In this document: positions 5,231-12,946 of the stretch, piece by piece
Numbering within the stretch: the stretch's first letter is position 1
Layout: each line of letters begins with the position of its first letter
Assembly (NCBI GenBank): GCA_964537285.1
Contig: CAZHZT010000137.1
Location: 1-14,709, forward strand
Direction: 5' to 3'
Length of the DNA stretch: 14,709 bases
Source of the DNA: CAZHZT01 sp964537285
Lineage (GTDB): Bacteria; Bacteroidota; Bacteroidia; Chitinophagales; Saprospiraceae
Program-made: the position numbers and the translations under genes
The notes under the pieces: model-generated
The model's input: the letters and a program-made list of their open reading frames with translations, nothing else
The model's database searches: none
What the model was told of the DNA's origin: nothing

Positions 5231-6418
5231 TCATTTTGCACGCTTGGCTTTTTCCCAGACAACCGACTGTTTGCCGAAAAAATAGCGAATGGCTCCTCTG
5301 ATTACGGCATAGTTCATAACACAGAAATAATATGGTGCGAAGAAGGCTTTTATTTTGATGGCTTTCTTTTCAAAGATATAGCCAAGCAAAGCGGCAAGGT
5401 AAAAAAGCAGTTGTAAAACAAACAGGATATCATAAATCATCCCTTCTTCATTAATTACGAGAAAGAGATTAGTGAAAAATACGGTGATTAAAGAAATAGG
5501 AGCGACCAGCCACCTGCAAACCCTATGGGAGAAATATTGAAACGTAAGTATTCCAAATTTGAATGGATTGAGCAGCTGCGGGAGCCGAAACATGCTTTGG
5601 TAGCCACCGGCAGCGATCCGGATCTTTCGCTTGAGTTCTTCTTTTACCGAAGCCGAAGAGGTTTCAACCGCATAAGCTTCCGATTCATAAGCGACTCTGT
5701 AGCCTTGTTGGTTAATATTGATGCTCACAATAAAATCTTCGATGATGCTGTCTTTAGGAATGGGATGGTAAAGAGCCGTTCGAACAGAAAATAACTCGCC
5801 TGCGGCGCCTACGACGGAATAGAGTTCAGCATCCCATTTCTTTAGAGCCGATTCATACTTCCAGTAAAGGCCTTCTCCGGAGGCGGTAGCGGCTTCTTTT
5901 TCTTTCATAAAGATCCTTTTTTCGCCTGCTACTCCTCCTGTTTTAGGATCCTGATAATGCCGAACGATGTTTTTTATTGCGGTAGGATTTACATCGGTAT
6001 TAGCATCTGAGTAAATAACGATAGGTGTTTTTACGAAAGCCATAATTCTTTCAACGGCGGCAATTTTACCTCTTCTGGCTGCTTCATGATGCCAGCTGAC
6101 GTTTGTTCCGGGGGGATAAGTATATCCTTTAATTTTATCCAGGGTGGAATCCGTTGAACCATCGGTTACAAACAGTAAATGCAGTTTATTCTGAGGGTAA
6201 TCGAACTGAAGCGAATTGAGGATTTTTTGTTCTATAAAATCCTCTTCGTTGTATGCGGCTACTACAAAGGTGACTTCTGGAAAGGAGGTATTATTATCAG
6301 GAACGGTTATGTTTGCTCTTTTTTGCGGAGAAAAATTTTTAAGTATAAAAAGCAACAAAGCATAGCCAAAGTAAGTATAAATAATCAATAAAAATGCTAA
6401 CCAAAAAAGAAATTCCAT
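5231..6418 (-). CDS. Membrane-anchored family 2 glycosyltransferase
   Basis: This 395-residue protein has an N-terminal membrane helix (about 2-26), then a GT-A domain: VTFVVAAYNEE (49-59), VTDGSTD (84-90), the DxD-type SDANTD (137-142), and IIEDF (225-229) with the likely catalytic Asp228. RKIRIAAGGYQ (264-274) takes the place of the usual Q/RxxRW motif. Two to three membrane helices follow (about 300-380). It transfers an activated sugar to a lipid-linked or growing glycan at the inner face of the inner membrane. The sugar and acceptor cannot be read. It faces away from the polysaccharide locus at 7073, separated by 654 bases, and may belong to the same biosynthetic programme. The ATG at 6418 is directly before the membrane helix. 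Confidence 0.9.
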   Translation of the reverse strand: MEFLFWLAFLLIIYTYFGYALLLFILKNFSPQKRANITVPDNNTSFPEVTFVVAAYNEEDFIEQKILNSLQFDYPQNKLHLLFVTDGSTDSTLDKIKGYTYPPGTNVSWHHEAARRGKIAAVERIMAFVKTPIVIYSDANTDVNPTAIKNIVRHYQDPKTGGVAGEKRIFMKEKEAATASGEGLYWKYESALKKWDAELYSVVGAAGELFSVRTALYHPIPKDSIIEDFIVSININQQGYRVAYESEAYAVETSSASVKEELKRKIRIAAGGYQSMFRLPQLLNPFKFGILTFQYFSHRVCRWLVAPISLITVFFTNLFLVINEEGMIYDILFVLQLLFYLAALLGYIFEKKAIKIKAFFAPYYFCVMNYAVIRGAIRYFFGKQSVVWEKAKRAK

Positions 6419-6460
6419 ATCCTTGCCTTTGTAGTAATAAGGTTTGTTGTCGAGGAGTGA

Positions 6461-6519
6461 AGAGGGTGTTTAAAAAGTAGTTATTTGCTTCCGGTAAGAA
6501 GATTTTTCAGACACCCTCT
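6461..6519 (-). promoter_or_regulatory. Imperfect hairpin in the leader of the glycosyltransferase gene
   Basis: Bases 6461-6476 (agagggtgtttaaaaa) pair with 6503-6519 (atttttcagacaccctct region) with one wobble and one mismatch around a loop of about 26 bases. It lies 43 bases upstream of the ATG at 6418, so it would fall in the transcript leader if transcription starts beyond it. It could be an attenuator or a terminator of something upstream. No function is shown. Confidence 0.4.
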
Positions 6520-7017
6520 TGGCTCCTGGATCGCAAAATAAGCTTTTATTTTCTGGGAAGTGGAATTTTTTAAAATATTCAACATTTGTAAGCTCTTTCG
6601 GAAATTATGGAGCTAAATTAATGTAAAATTAACTGAGCATAATTTTATTAATCCGTCAGAGTAAATAACTTTACCATGCTCAATAGAGAGTAATATTCTG
6701 GCTTGAGAATTGCACGAAAAGAGTAAAGTGTCGTTTCTTAGCTCCAACGTAATTAAAAACTTTATTCCAGGGAGAATTCCCAAATTTTGAAAACCGATTT
6801 TACTATGAGAAAAAACACTACAACCCTGATTACTTTGTTTGCTTTTTTCAGTCAAACAGAATGATCATTTTCATTAGCCACCTCCAATAAATTTAGTTCT
6901 TGGGCTGGACTTGTTCAGGAGCGATAATTTTTAACACCACACCTTTTACTAGCCTGTAAGTGTCATAAAAATACTTGAATTAAGGGTTTTTAGAACTGAT
7001 GTGATTTAGTATCCCCC

Positions 7018-7044
7018 TATTTGATTTGTCAAATAACTATTTGA
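7018..7044 (+). promoter_or_regulatory. Candidate operator/promoter upstream of the polysaccharide operon
   Basis: TATTTGA-TTTG-TCAAATA (7018-7035) is a perfect 7-bp inverted repeat, and TATTTGA recurs directly at 7038-7044. TTTG/TATTTG elements recall Bacteroidota promoter parts, although spacing and sequence are not a clean match. It lies 29 to 55 bases before the receiver gene at 7073, a suitable place for an operator. Confidence 0.4.
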
Positions 7045-7072
7045 TTAACTGTAACACCCTTAAATAAGCTAT

Positions 7073-7483
7073 ATGCTTAATACAATAAAGTCTTTGATTG
7101 AAAGGACTCCGGGCGAAGTATTGCTTGTAGAGAACAATGCTCATTTAGGCAAAATCCTTTACAACGTTTTAGGAGAGGAATTTAAGACCATTCATTTTGA
7201 AAAAGGTCTTGAAGGCCTTGCCTGGATTAAAAATGGGAATATCCCAAAAGTTATTGTGGTTGATACCAACATTTCAGATGTGGATAGCCGTGAATTTCTG
7301 GCGTTTTTGAGTATGAATGGTTTATTTAACCAAATTCCCATACTAGCCATTGGTTCAGGAGATGACTTTTTCAACAAAGATGAGGTAAATCAGCTTGGTA
7401 TTGCCGGCTATTTTCATAAGCCTTTTGACCCCTTAAAGGTTCGTCAAAGGATTCAACAACTTGTAAAACAAAACGATTTATAG
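7073..7483 (+). CDS. Stand-alone response-regulator receiver protein
   Basis: This 136-residue protein consists of one receiver (CheY-like) domain with no output domain. The conserved positions are visible: acidic site EN (Glu20-Asn21, where Asp/Glu-Asp is usual), phosphoacceptor Asp64 in VIVVDTNISD, the switch Ser95 in AIGSGDD, and Lys116 in FHKPFDP. It should be phosphorylatable, though the Asn in the acidic pair may weaken metal binding. It is the first gene of the polysaccharide locus and ends three bases before the sugar transferase, so the two are surely co-transcribed. It probably relays a signal to that enzyme or to a regulator elsewhere. No histidine kinase is in the window. Confidence 0.88.
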   Translation: MLNTIKSLIERTPGEVLLVENNAHLGKILYNVLGEEFKTIHFEKGLEGLAWIKNGNIPKVIVVDTNISDVDSREFLAFLSMNGLFNQIPILAIGSGDDFFNKDEVNQLGIAGYFHKPFDPLKVRQRIQQLVKQNDL

Positions 7484-7486
7484 CCC

Positions 7487-8629
7487 ATGGAAGAAATTTA
7501 CGACAACGAACTTGAAAACACCCTGCACTTCTTTGATGCATCATCAATGGTTTATGGCGACTCCGTTACGGATGCTGTGCCTAAATTATTACTGTTTGAC
7601 GAAGAGGGAGCTTGCCGGGAAAAGGATATTGTTAAAAAGCTTAAAGGAGGAAATCAAGCTTACCAAACGTTTAGGTGCTTAGAAAAAACAAAAGCCTTCC
7701 TCCTTGAATTTCCATATCAGGAAGACGAAGGAGCCGTTGTGATCACTGATTCATGGCTCAACAATGTGGGAAGTGAATTCTGGGAACACTTAAGCATTTC
7801 AGATTGGGATAAGGCTCCCTTGATTCTTTTATCCAACCAGGCTTCCCTGTCAAATGTTCCTGCCCATTTGCTGAAAAAGATCGATATCGTTTTACCTTAC
7901 ACTTTCGAAGCAAAGAGTTTCAATACGCAATTGTCTTTTGTCCGGAAATATAAAAATTCACTTAACTATGCGGACTTTAATGATAAGAATGATAAAAAGT
8001 TACCAAAAGGCCATTGGGTAAAGCGTATTTTTGGAACTTTAGTGGCTTCAACAGTGCTTTTGGTATTGAGTCCGCTCATGCTATTGATTGCAGGCATAAT
8101 CAAACTAGAGTCCAGAGGTCCGATTATTTATAAATCTAAAAGAGCAGGTACGGCTTATAAAGTGTTTGAATTTTATAAGTTCCGTTCCATGTGTGATGGG
8201 GCAGATAAGCAGCTCAACCAGTTGATTCATCTTAATCAATACGATGATCAGGGGGATGATACGGGGTCCTTTGTTAAGTTACAAAACGATCCAAGAGTAA
8301 CGCGTTTTGGAAAGTTTCTGCGCCGCACCAGCTTGGATGAACTTCCTCAGCTGTTCAATATAGTTAAAGGTGAAATGTCCATCGTTGGAAACCGCCCATT
8401 ACCTTTATATGAAGCAGCGACATTAACGTGCGAAAAGTCGGCAGAAAGGTTTATGGCTCCTGCTGGTTTGACAGGATTATGGCAAATCATTAAGCGGGGC
8501 AAGGCTGATATGTCGGTTGAAGAACGTGTAGAGCTGGATATCCAATATGCTCAGAAGCATTCGCTGGCAATGGATTTTTGGATCGTTTTGCGTACCTTGC
8601 CTGCAATGATTCAGGAAGAATCTGTATAG
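7487..8629 (+). CDS. Initiating sugar transferase with receiver-like N-terminal domain
   Basis: This 380-residue protein has two parts. Residues 175-380 form a bacterial sugar transferase (polyprenyl-phosphate sugar-1-phosphate transferase, WcaJ/ExoY/PglC type): membrane segment about 182-206, KFRSM (231-235), RRTSLDELPQ (279-288), MSIVGNRP (297-304) and GLTGLWQ (327-333). It loads the first sugar phosphate onto undecaprenyl phosphate. Only one membrane segment is present, not the five-helix WbaP/WcaJ form. Residues about 30-155 look like a degenerate receiver fold: VVITDSWL with Asp88 at the phosphoacceptor position, PLILLSN as the next strand, then DIVLPYTF where a Lys-Pro is normally found. 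The first receiver assignment is inference from strand pattern. It follows a true receiver gene after three bases. Confidence 0.9.
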   Translation: MEEIYDNELENTLHFFDASSMVYGDSVTDAVPKLLLFDEEGACREKDIVKKLKGGNQAYQTFRCLEKTKAFLLEFPYQEDEGAVVITDSWLNNVGSEFWEHLSISDWDKAPLILLSNQASLSNVPAHLLKKIDIVLPYTFEAKSFNTQLSFVRKYKNSLNYADFNDKNDKKLPKGHWVKRIFGTLVASTVLLVLSPLMLLIAGIIKLESRGPIIYKSKRAGTAYKVFEFYKFRSMCDGADKQLNQLIHLNQYDDQGDDTGSFVKLQNDPRVTRFGKFLRRTSLDELPQLFNIVKGEMSIVGNRPLPLYEAATLTCEKSAERFMAPAGLTGLWQIIKRGKADMSVEERVELDIQYAQKHSLAMDFWIVLRTLPAMIQEESV

Positions 8630-8638
8630 TAATTAGTT

Positions 8639-8752
8639 ATTGTATTGATGCAGATTAAAGTTCATCAGAAAGGAGCGTGTTTTCGGGGTTTTTCGAAGAA
8701 AAACCCCGAAAACACGCTCCTTTCTGATGAATTTCATTCTGGATTAATACAA
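8639..8752. repeat. Long hairpin, 34-bp perfect stem with imperfect extensions
   Basis: The arms 8661-8694 and 8698-8731 are perfectly complementary over 34 bp, with a loop of only three bases (gaa). Outside them, 8640-8656 (ttgtattgatgcagatt) and 8736-8752 again pair with few mismatches, so the whole gap between sugar transferase and next gene folds back on itself. No U-run follows the stem, so it is not a textbook terminator. It could reduce read-through in the operon, protect transcript ends, or be a small palindromic mobile repeat. Confidence 0.85.
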
Positions 8753-8772
8753 CAGCCAATAGTTGATAAAAT

Positions 8773-9996
8773 ATGTTTGTAGGAATCTTATTGTTTCTTA
8801 GCATCATTTCGTTGTTTTTTCTTTTGTTGCCTGGTGTAACGACAATGATGTCTTTGTTTTTTAGAAAAAAGGAAGCGAACTCACTTCCGGATTCCTATCA
8901 GGAAGCAGACTTTGGGTGTATTATCACCGCTTACAAAAACCTGGAAATCACTTTGCCGGGTGTTGCTGCTCTGCTTAGGCAATCTCATGAGCGCTTTACA
9001 ATTTATCTGGTAACAGATGCATGTGAGGATGTGGAAAATTATCCTGTTAAAGATCACCGGCTGGTGATTCTTAACCCTGAGCCTTCCCTGAATTTAAAGG
9101 CCAAATCGATTATTTATGCGATGGATCGCTACGTTAGGCCTCATGATTACACCATTGTGTTTGATGGAGATAATCTTGCTCATCCTGACTTCCTGAAAGA
9201 ATTAAGTAAATACGTCAAAAGAGGAGATAAGGCTATCCAGGGGCAACGAACAGCCAAAAATTTGGATACAATGTATGCCTGCGCAGATGCTACCGGAGAG
9301 TTTTACAAAAATTATATTGAAAGATACGGGCCCTACTTAATCGGATCTTCTTCAGTGATATCGGGATCGGGAATGGCGGTTGAAACAGAGGTATATAGAG
9401 CATACTTAAACAGTCCTGAAATACAAAGAGGAAAGCATCTCTGGAAAAAAATGCTCCAGGAAGATAAAATCCTTCAAAATTTCCTGATTGAAAACGGGTA
9501 TCGAATTACTTATGCCTGGCAGGCAGTTTTATACGATGAAAAAGTAACGACCTCTACGCAGGTAGAAACTCAGCGCAGTCGCTGGTTGTATTCTTATTTT
9601 CAAAATGTTCCCAATAGTTTGCGCATTCTATGGCTGGGATTGAAGCGCTTTAGCTGGAATGATTTGTATTTCGGGTTGATCACAATAGCTCCTCCTTTAT
9701 TTTTACAAGTTTTCTCTGCACTACTATTAGGGGTGATTTGGCTTTTGGTAGATTGGAAAATGAGTGTGCTATTTGTATTTGCTTTGGCTGTATTTAGTTT
9801 AAATGTGCTATTTACTTTATATTTGTCTGATGCCCCCGCTGCTATTTGGAAACAGCTCTGGGGGATACCGTTATTTATCTGGAACCAAGTCAAAGCACTG
9901 CTAAAAATGAAAGATCCGAATAAGAATTTTAAACATACTGAACATAGTCGAAAAGTAACCATCGACGAGTTGGTCGATACTAATCCTGAAAAGTAA
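8773..9996 (+). CDS. Membrane family 2 glycosyltransferase
   Basis: This 407-residue protein has an N-terminal helix (about 2-29), a GT-A domain and two to three C-terminal helices (about 297-350 and 357-375), resembling processive NodC/hyaluronan/cellulose synthase-like enzymes. Motifs are FGCIITAYKN (47-56), YLVTDACED (78-86), the metal-binding FDGDN (130-134), SGSGMAV (197-203), catalytic QEDK (229-232) and the acceptor-binding QRSRW (267-271). The last motif is typical of the processive subgroup, but processivity is inference. The start at 8773 lies 20 bases after the long hairpin. Its stop overlaps the next start by one base (TAATG), so translation is coupled to the methyltransferase. 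Confidence 0.92.
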   Translation: MFVGILLFLSIISLFFLLLPGVTTMMSLFFRKKEANSLPDSYQEADFGCIITAYKNLEITLPGVAALLRQSHERFTIYLVTDACEDVENYPVKDHRLVILNPEPSLNLKAKSIIYAMDRYVRPHDYTIVFDGDNLAHPDFLKELSKYVKRGDKAIQGQRTAKNLDTMYACADATGEFYKNYIERYGPYLIGSSSVISGSGMAVETEVYRAYLNSPEIQRGKHLWKKMLQEDKILQNFLIENGYRITYAWQAVLYDEKVTTSTQVETQRSRWLYSYFQNVPNSLRILWLGLKRFSWNDLYFGLITIAPPLFLQVFSALLLGVIWLLVDWKMSVLFVFALAVFSLNVLFTLYLSDAPAAIWKQLWGIPLFIWNQVKALLKMKDPNKNFKHTEHSRKVTIDELVDTNPEK

Positions 9997-10778
9997 TGAA
10001 TGAAGTGACCAAATACAATGATGTGAAATCTTTTCTTAATCAATTCGTCGACCGCCGCTCTGCCTGGTTTCAATACCTGTATCACTTTTATTGGAAAAAG
10101 GCAAGCTTCCCTTCTATCGGGCATTTAATTAATGCCTATTCCAAAACAAAGAAAGAAGTGTTTTTCGCTCAGATCGGTGCTAATGAAGGATCCACTGAAG
10201 ACCCGCTTTATCCGCATATTCGATTGAAAAACTGGAAAGGATTGCTTATTGAGCCTTATGAAGAAGCATTTAGGAAGTTAAAGTTAAATTTTCCGGGTAA
10301 TAAAGGTTTGATTTTTGAACAGGCCGCCCTTTCTTCTACAGAAAGCACCGCTAACTTCTACTATATAGTCAGAAAAGACCCCAGTGTGCCGGAATGGGTG
10401 AGTAAGTTGAATAGCTTTGATCGCAGTATCACCAATGGAGTAGTAGAAAAGTTTGGCGATAAGGTAGAAATTAAATCCAAAGAGATCCTTTGCACTACTT
10501 TAAGCCAATTAACCCAAAGGCATGAAATCGATCAGATTGATTTGATCTTCATTGATACGGAAGGGCACGATTATGAAATATTAAAATCTATTGATCTGGA
10601 TTTTTTGAAGACGGAACTGGTTATCTTTGAACACAGGCACTTGAAAAAAGGGGATCATCGTGCAGCGGTCGAATTGTTAATAGATAATGGCTATGATGTT
10701 TTTATCGATGAGTTTGATACGGCTGGGTTTAAAGTGGATGCTTTGAAAAATGCCTATTTGGAGCATTTGGAAAAATGA
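9996..10778 (+). CDS. FkbM-family methyltransferase
   Basis: This 260-residue SAM-dependent methyltransferase has the FkbM layout: FFAQIGANEGSTEDPL (56-71, SAM glycine loop), LLIEPYEEAF (83-92, acidic residue at the end of the second strand), EQAALSS (107-113) and the characteristic IDLIFIDTEGHDYEIL (180-195). FkbM enzymes methylate hydroxyl groups, and in polysaccharide loci usually sugar O-positions. It is cytoplasmic with no signal peptide. Its ATG overlaps the TAA of the glycosyltransferase, so it is likely to modify the sugar that enzyme adds. The sugar identity is not readable. Confidence 0.9.
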   Translation: MNEVTKYNDVKSFLNQFVDRRSAWFQYLYHFYWKKASFPSIGHLINAYSKTKKEVFFAQIGANEGSTEDPLYPHIRLKNWKGLLIEPYEEAFRKLKLNFPGNKGLIFEQAALSSTESTANFYYIVRKDPSVPEWVSKLNSFDRSITNGVVEKFGDKVEIKSKEILCTTLSQLTQRHEIDQIDLIFIDTEGHDYEILKSIDLDFLKTELVIFEHRHLKKGDHRAAVELLIDNGYDVFIDEFDTAGFKVDALKNAYLEHLEK

Positions 10779-10824
10779 AAGACTCCCAAGAATTACTGTT
10801 TAAACACTTTACCGTTTAATACTT

Positions 10825-11532
10825 ATGTCTCAAAACAAGAAAATTCTTTGGTTTTCTTTAGGTTTAAATGGAGTATTGATCATATGTGCCATTATGATGG
10901 TGCAAGCTTTAGGAGGGTTCCGCTATCTTTGGTTCAAAATTAATAACAGAGGAGCTTCCGGTACCTATCAACATCGCTTAGAATTTTTAGAATTGATGAA
11001 AATTAATCCAACAGATATTGTTTTTTTAGGCAATAGCTTGATTGCTGAATGTGAGTGGGATGAGTTACTCCAGGATGAAAGGGTGAAGAATCGTGGTATT
11101 TCCGGAGACATGATCAATGGGGTTCGTAGGCGCTTAGATGGCATTCTTCAGGGGAATCCTTTGCAATTATTTGTTTTGATTGGTACAAATGATCTTTTTT
11201 ACAGCAGTGCAAATACAGTAATTCAGGATTATCAATTGCTTCTTGAAGATATTCAGGCCAAAAAACGGGATACCGAAATACTGCTCATGAGTTTGTTGCC
11301 TGTAAACAATATGGTAAGGGAAACTGGAAGAGATAATGAAGATATCAGAAATATTAATGCTCGGATAAAGGCTTTTTCGGAGCAATTTGGATATACCTAC
11401 ATCGACATTCATAAAGTCTTAAAGGATGACAATGGTAATCTTCAGGCAGCCTTCACCGAGGACGGCCTGCATTTAAATGGTCAAGCTTATCAAAAGTGGA
11501 AAGAGGCGATTAAGAACCTGCTGAAGAAATGA
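10825..11532 (+). CDS. SGNH/GDSL hydrolase, membrane-anchored
   Basis: This 235-residue protein has an N-terminal membrane helix (about 8-28) that puts the domain outside the inner membrane. The SGNH blocks are present: nucleophile Ser71 in FLGNSL (68-72), the block II Gly in RGISG (90-94), Asn in LIGTND (118-123), and the Asp213-His216 pair in DGLHLN. It most likely handles acyl groups on the glycan, as deacetylase or as acyl-transfer partner of the MBOAT protein encoded next. The direction of reaction is inference. It overlaps the MBOAT gene by four bases (ATGA), a sign of coupled translation. A 46-base gap precedes it. Confidence 0.9.
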   Translation: MSQNKKILWFSLGLNGVLIICAIMMVQALGGFRYLWFKINNRGASGTYQHRLEFLELMKINPTDIVFLGNSLIAECEWDELLQDERVKNRGISGDMINGVRRRLDGILQGNPLQLFVLIGTNDLFYSSANTVIQDYQLLLEDIQAKKRDTEILLMSLLPVNNMVRETGRDNEDIRNINARIKAFSEQFGYTYIDIHKVLKDDNGNLQAAFTEDGLHLNGQAYQKWKEAIKNLLKK

Positions 11533-12944
11533 TTTTCAATAGCTTAGCTTTTTTAATTTTTATCGGATTTTTCCTGCCGCTTTATTTTGTATTAAAAGGC
11601 CGCGACAGATTATGGCTGAGCTTGATCGGAAGCTATTTCTTTTACGGCTGGTGGGATTGGCGCTTTCTGAGTCTCATCATGATATCAACGGCAATAGATT
11701 ACTTTATTGCCTGGAAAATGAGCATTGAAGGAAGTCCCTCTTTTCGAAAATGGCTGCTATCCGCGAGCGTTGTTGTAAATTTAGGTATTCTGGGCTTTTT
11801 TAAATACTTTAATTTTTTTGTAGATTCTTTTGATGTTTTACTTTCCTCGATAGGTTTATCTACACCTATTGCTTCCCTTAGTCTTATTCTACCTGTAGGC
11901 ATTTCTTTTTATACTTTTCAGTCGATGAGTTACACGATTGATGTGTATAGAGGGAAGCTGATGCCAGAGAAAGATTGGTTGCGTTTTGCAACTTATATTT
12001 CTTTCTTTCCGCAATTGGTAGCCGGGCCAATTGTAAGAGCCAAGGATTTTTTACCTCAATTCAGGCGAGAGATTAATTTTGATGAAAATCGATTTATTTT
12101 AGGGTTGAGCCAGGTTTTATGGGGTTTTTTTAAAAAAGTGGCCGTAGCGGATTCTTTGGCTCCCTTTGTAGATTTGTGTTTTGAAAATCCCGCCGGTTTT
12201 GGTTCCATGCATTTATTGGTGGGGATCGTATTCTATGCTTTCCAGATATATTGTGACTTTTCAGGTTATAGCGATATTGCCATCGGTCTGGCCCGGATGA
12301 TGGGCTTTAATTTTCCGAAGAACTTTAATTCGCCTTATTTCTCTAAAAGCTTTAGCGAGTTCTGGACCCGCTGGCATATCTCCCTATCCAGCTGGTTGCG
12401 TGATTATTTATACATTCCTTTAGGAGGCAATCGGCAAGGAAAGTTCAACACCTTTCGGAATTTGATGATCACGATGCTTCTTGGCGGGCTTTGGCATGGA
12501 GCCGGCTGGACATTTGTTTTTTGGGGCGCTTTGCATGGTGGGTACTTAATCATTCAACGGCTTATTGCGCCTTTTTGGAATTCATTGAAATTGAATTCCC
12601 GGATAAAAGATGGTATTTCTATGATTATGGTCTTTGGGTTGACGTGTATTGCATGGGTGTTTTTCCGGGCTTCTGATTTTTCTATTGCTACAGATTATTT
12701 AAACGGAATGTTTTCTACCAATGGTTTTTCTCCATCGGCCATTGTGCACAAGTTAATGGTGCTGAAAGGAGTATTTTTGATCGCCTTTTTAGTATTTGTT
12801 GAAGTAATTGCTAGCCGGGTTTCATTACCAGAAATACTTTTATCCCGGCCTGCTTTCAGAGTGGCTTCTTTCACTTTGCTCTTGCTTTTGATTGCCTTTT
12901 TGGGCACTTTTGATTCCAATGCATTTATTTACTTTCAATTTTGA
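11529..12944 (+). CDS. MBOAT-family O-acyltransferase (AlgI/DltB-like)
   Basis: This 471-residue polytopic membrane protein has the size and helix-rich layout of AlgI-type proteins. Key signs are SYFFYGWWDWRF (35-46), LPVGISFYTFQSMSYTID (121-138), FFPQLVAGPIVR (159-170), FCDFSGYSDIAIGLARMMGF-type segment (near 241-260), FWTRWHISLSSWLRDYLYIPLGG (278-300) with His283, and GGLWHGAGW (319-327) with the catalytic His323. It passes an acyl group, usually acetyl, across the inner membrane for O-acylation of an exported polysaccharide. It is flanked by SGNH genes on both sides, as in alginate-type acetylation clusters where a separate SGNH protein completes the transfer. Confidence 0.95.
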   Translation: MIFNSLAFLIFIGFFLPLYFVLKGRDRLWLSLIGSYFFYGWWDWRFLSLIMISTAIDYFIAWKMSIEGSPSFRKWLLSASVVVNLGILGFFKYFNFFVDSFDVLLSSIGLSTPIASLSLILPVGISFYTFQSMSYTIDVYRGKLMPEKDWLRFATYISFFPQLVAGPIVRAKDFLPQFRREINFDENRFILGLSQVLWGFFKKVAVADSLAPFVDLCFENPAGFGSMHLLVGIVFYAFQIYCDFSGYSDIAIGLARMMGFNFPKNFNSPYFSKSFSEFWTRWHISLSSWLRDYLYIPLGGNRQGKFNTFRNLMITMLLGGLWHGAGWTFVFWGALHGGYLIIQRLIAPFWNSLKLNSRIKDGISMIMVFGLTCIAWVFFRASDFSIATDYLNGMFSTNGFSPSAIVHKLMVLKGVFLIAFLVFVEVIASRVSLPEILLSRPAFRVASFTLLLLLIAFLGTFDSNAFIYFQF

Positions 12945-12946
12945 TT

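Larger units (their letters stand above)
6419..7072. other. Large intergenic region between divergent units
   Basis: These 654 bases separate the divergent glycosyltransferase and the polysaccharide operon. They hold an imperfect hairpin (6461-6519) near the minus-strand gene and a palindrome (7018-7044) near the plus-strand operon, listed separately. The one reading frame in it (6613-6855, minus) begins with TTG, has no family resemblance and is not called. A long regulatory region for both units is the simplest reading. Confidence 0.6.

Noticed and set aside
6613..6855. Minus-strand frame of 80 residues in the large intergenic gap
   Set aside because: It starts with TTG, has no recognisable motif and no supporting context. 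It could be revisited if conserved in relatives.
8661..8731. Simple intrinsic terminator after the sugar transferase
   Set aside because: No U-run follows on either strand and the stem is far longer than usual, so I kept it as a structural repeat of unknown role.
9600..10124. Minus-strand frame of 174 residues
   Set aside because: It is antisense to the glycosyltransferase/methyltransferase pair, both of which have clear family motifs.
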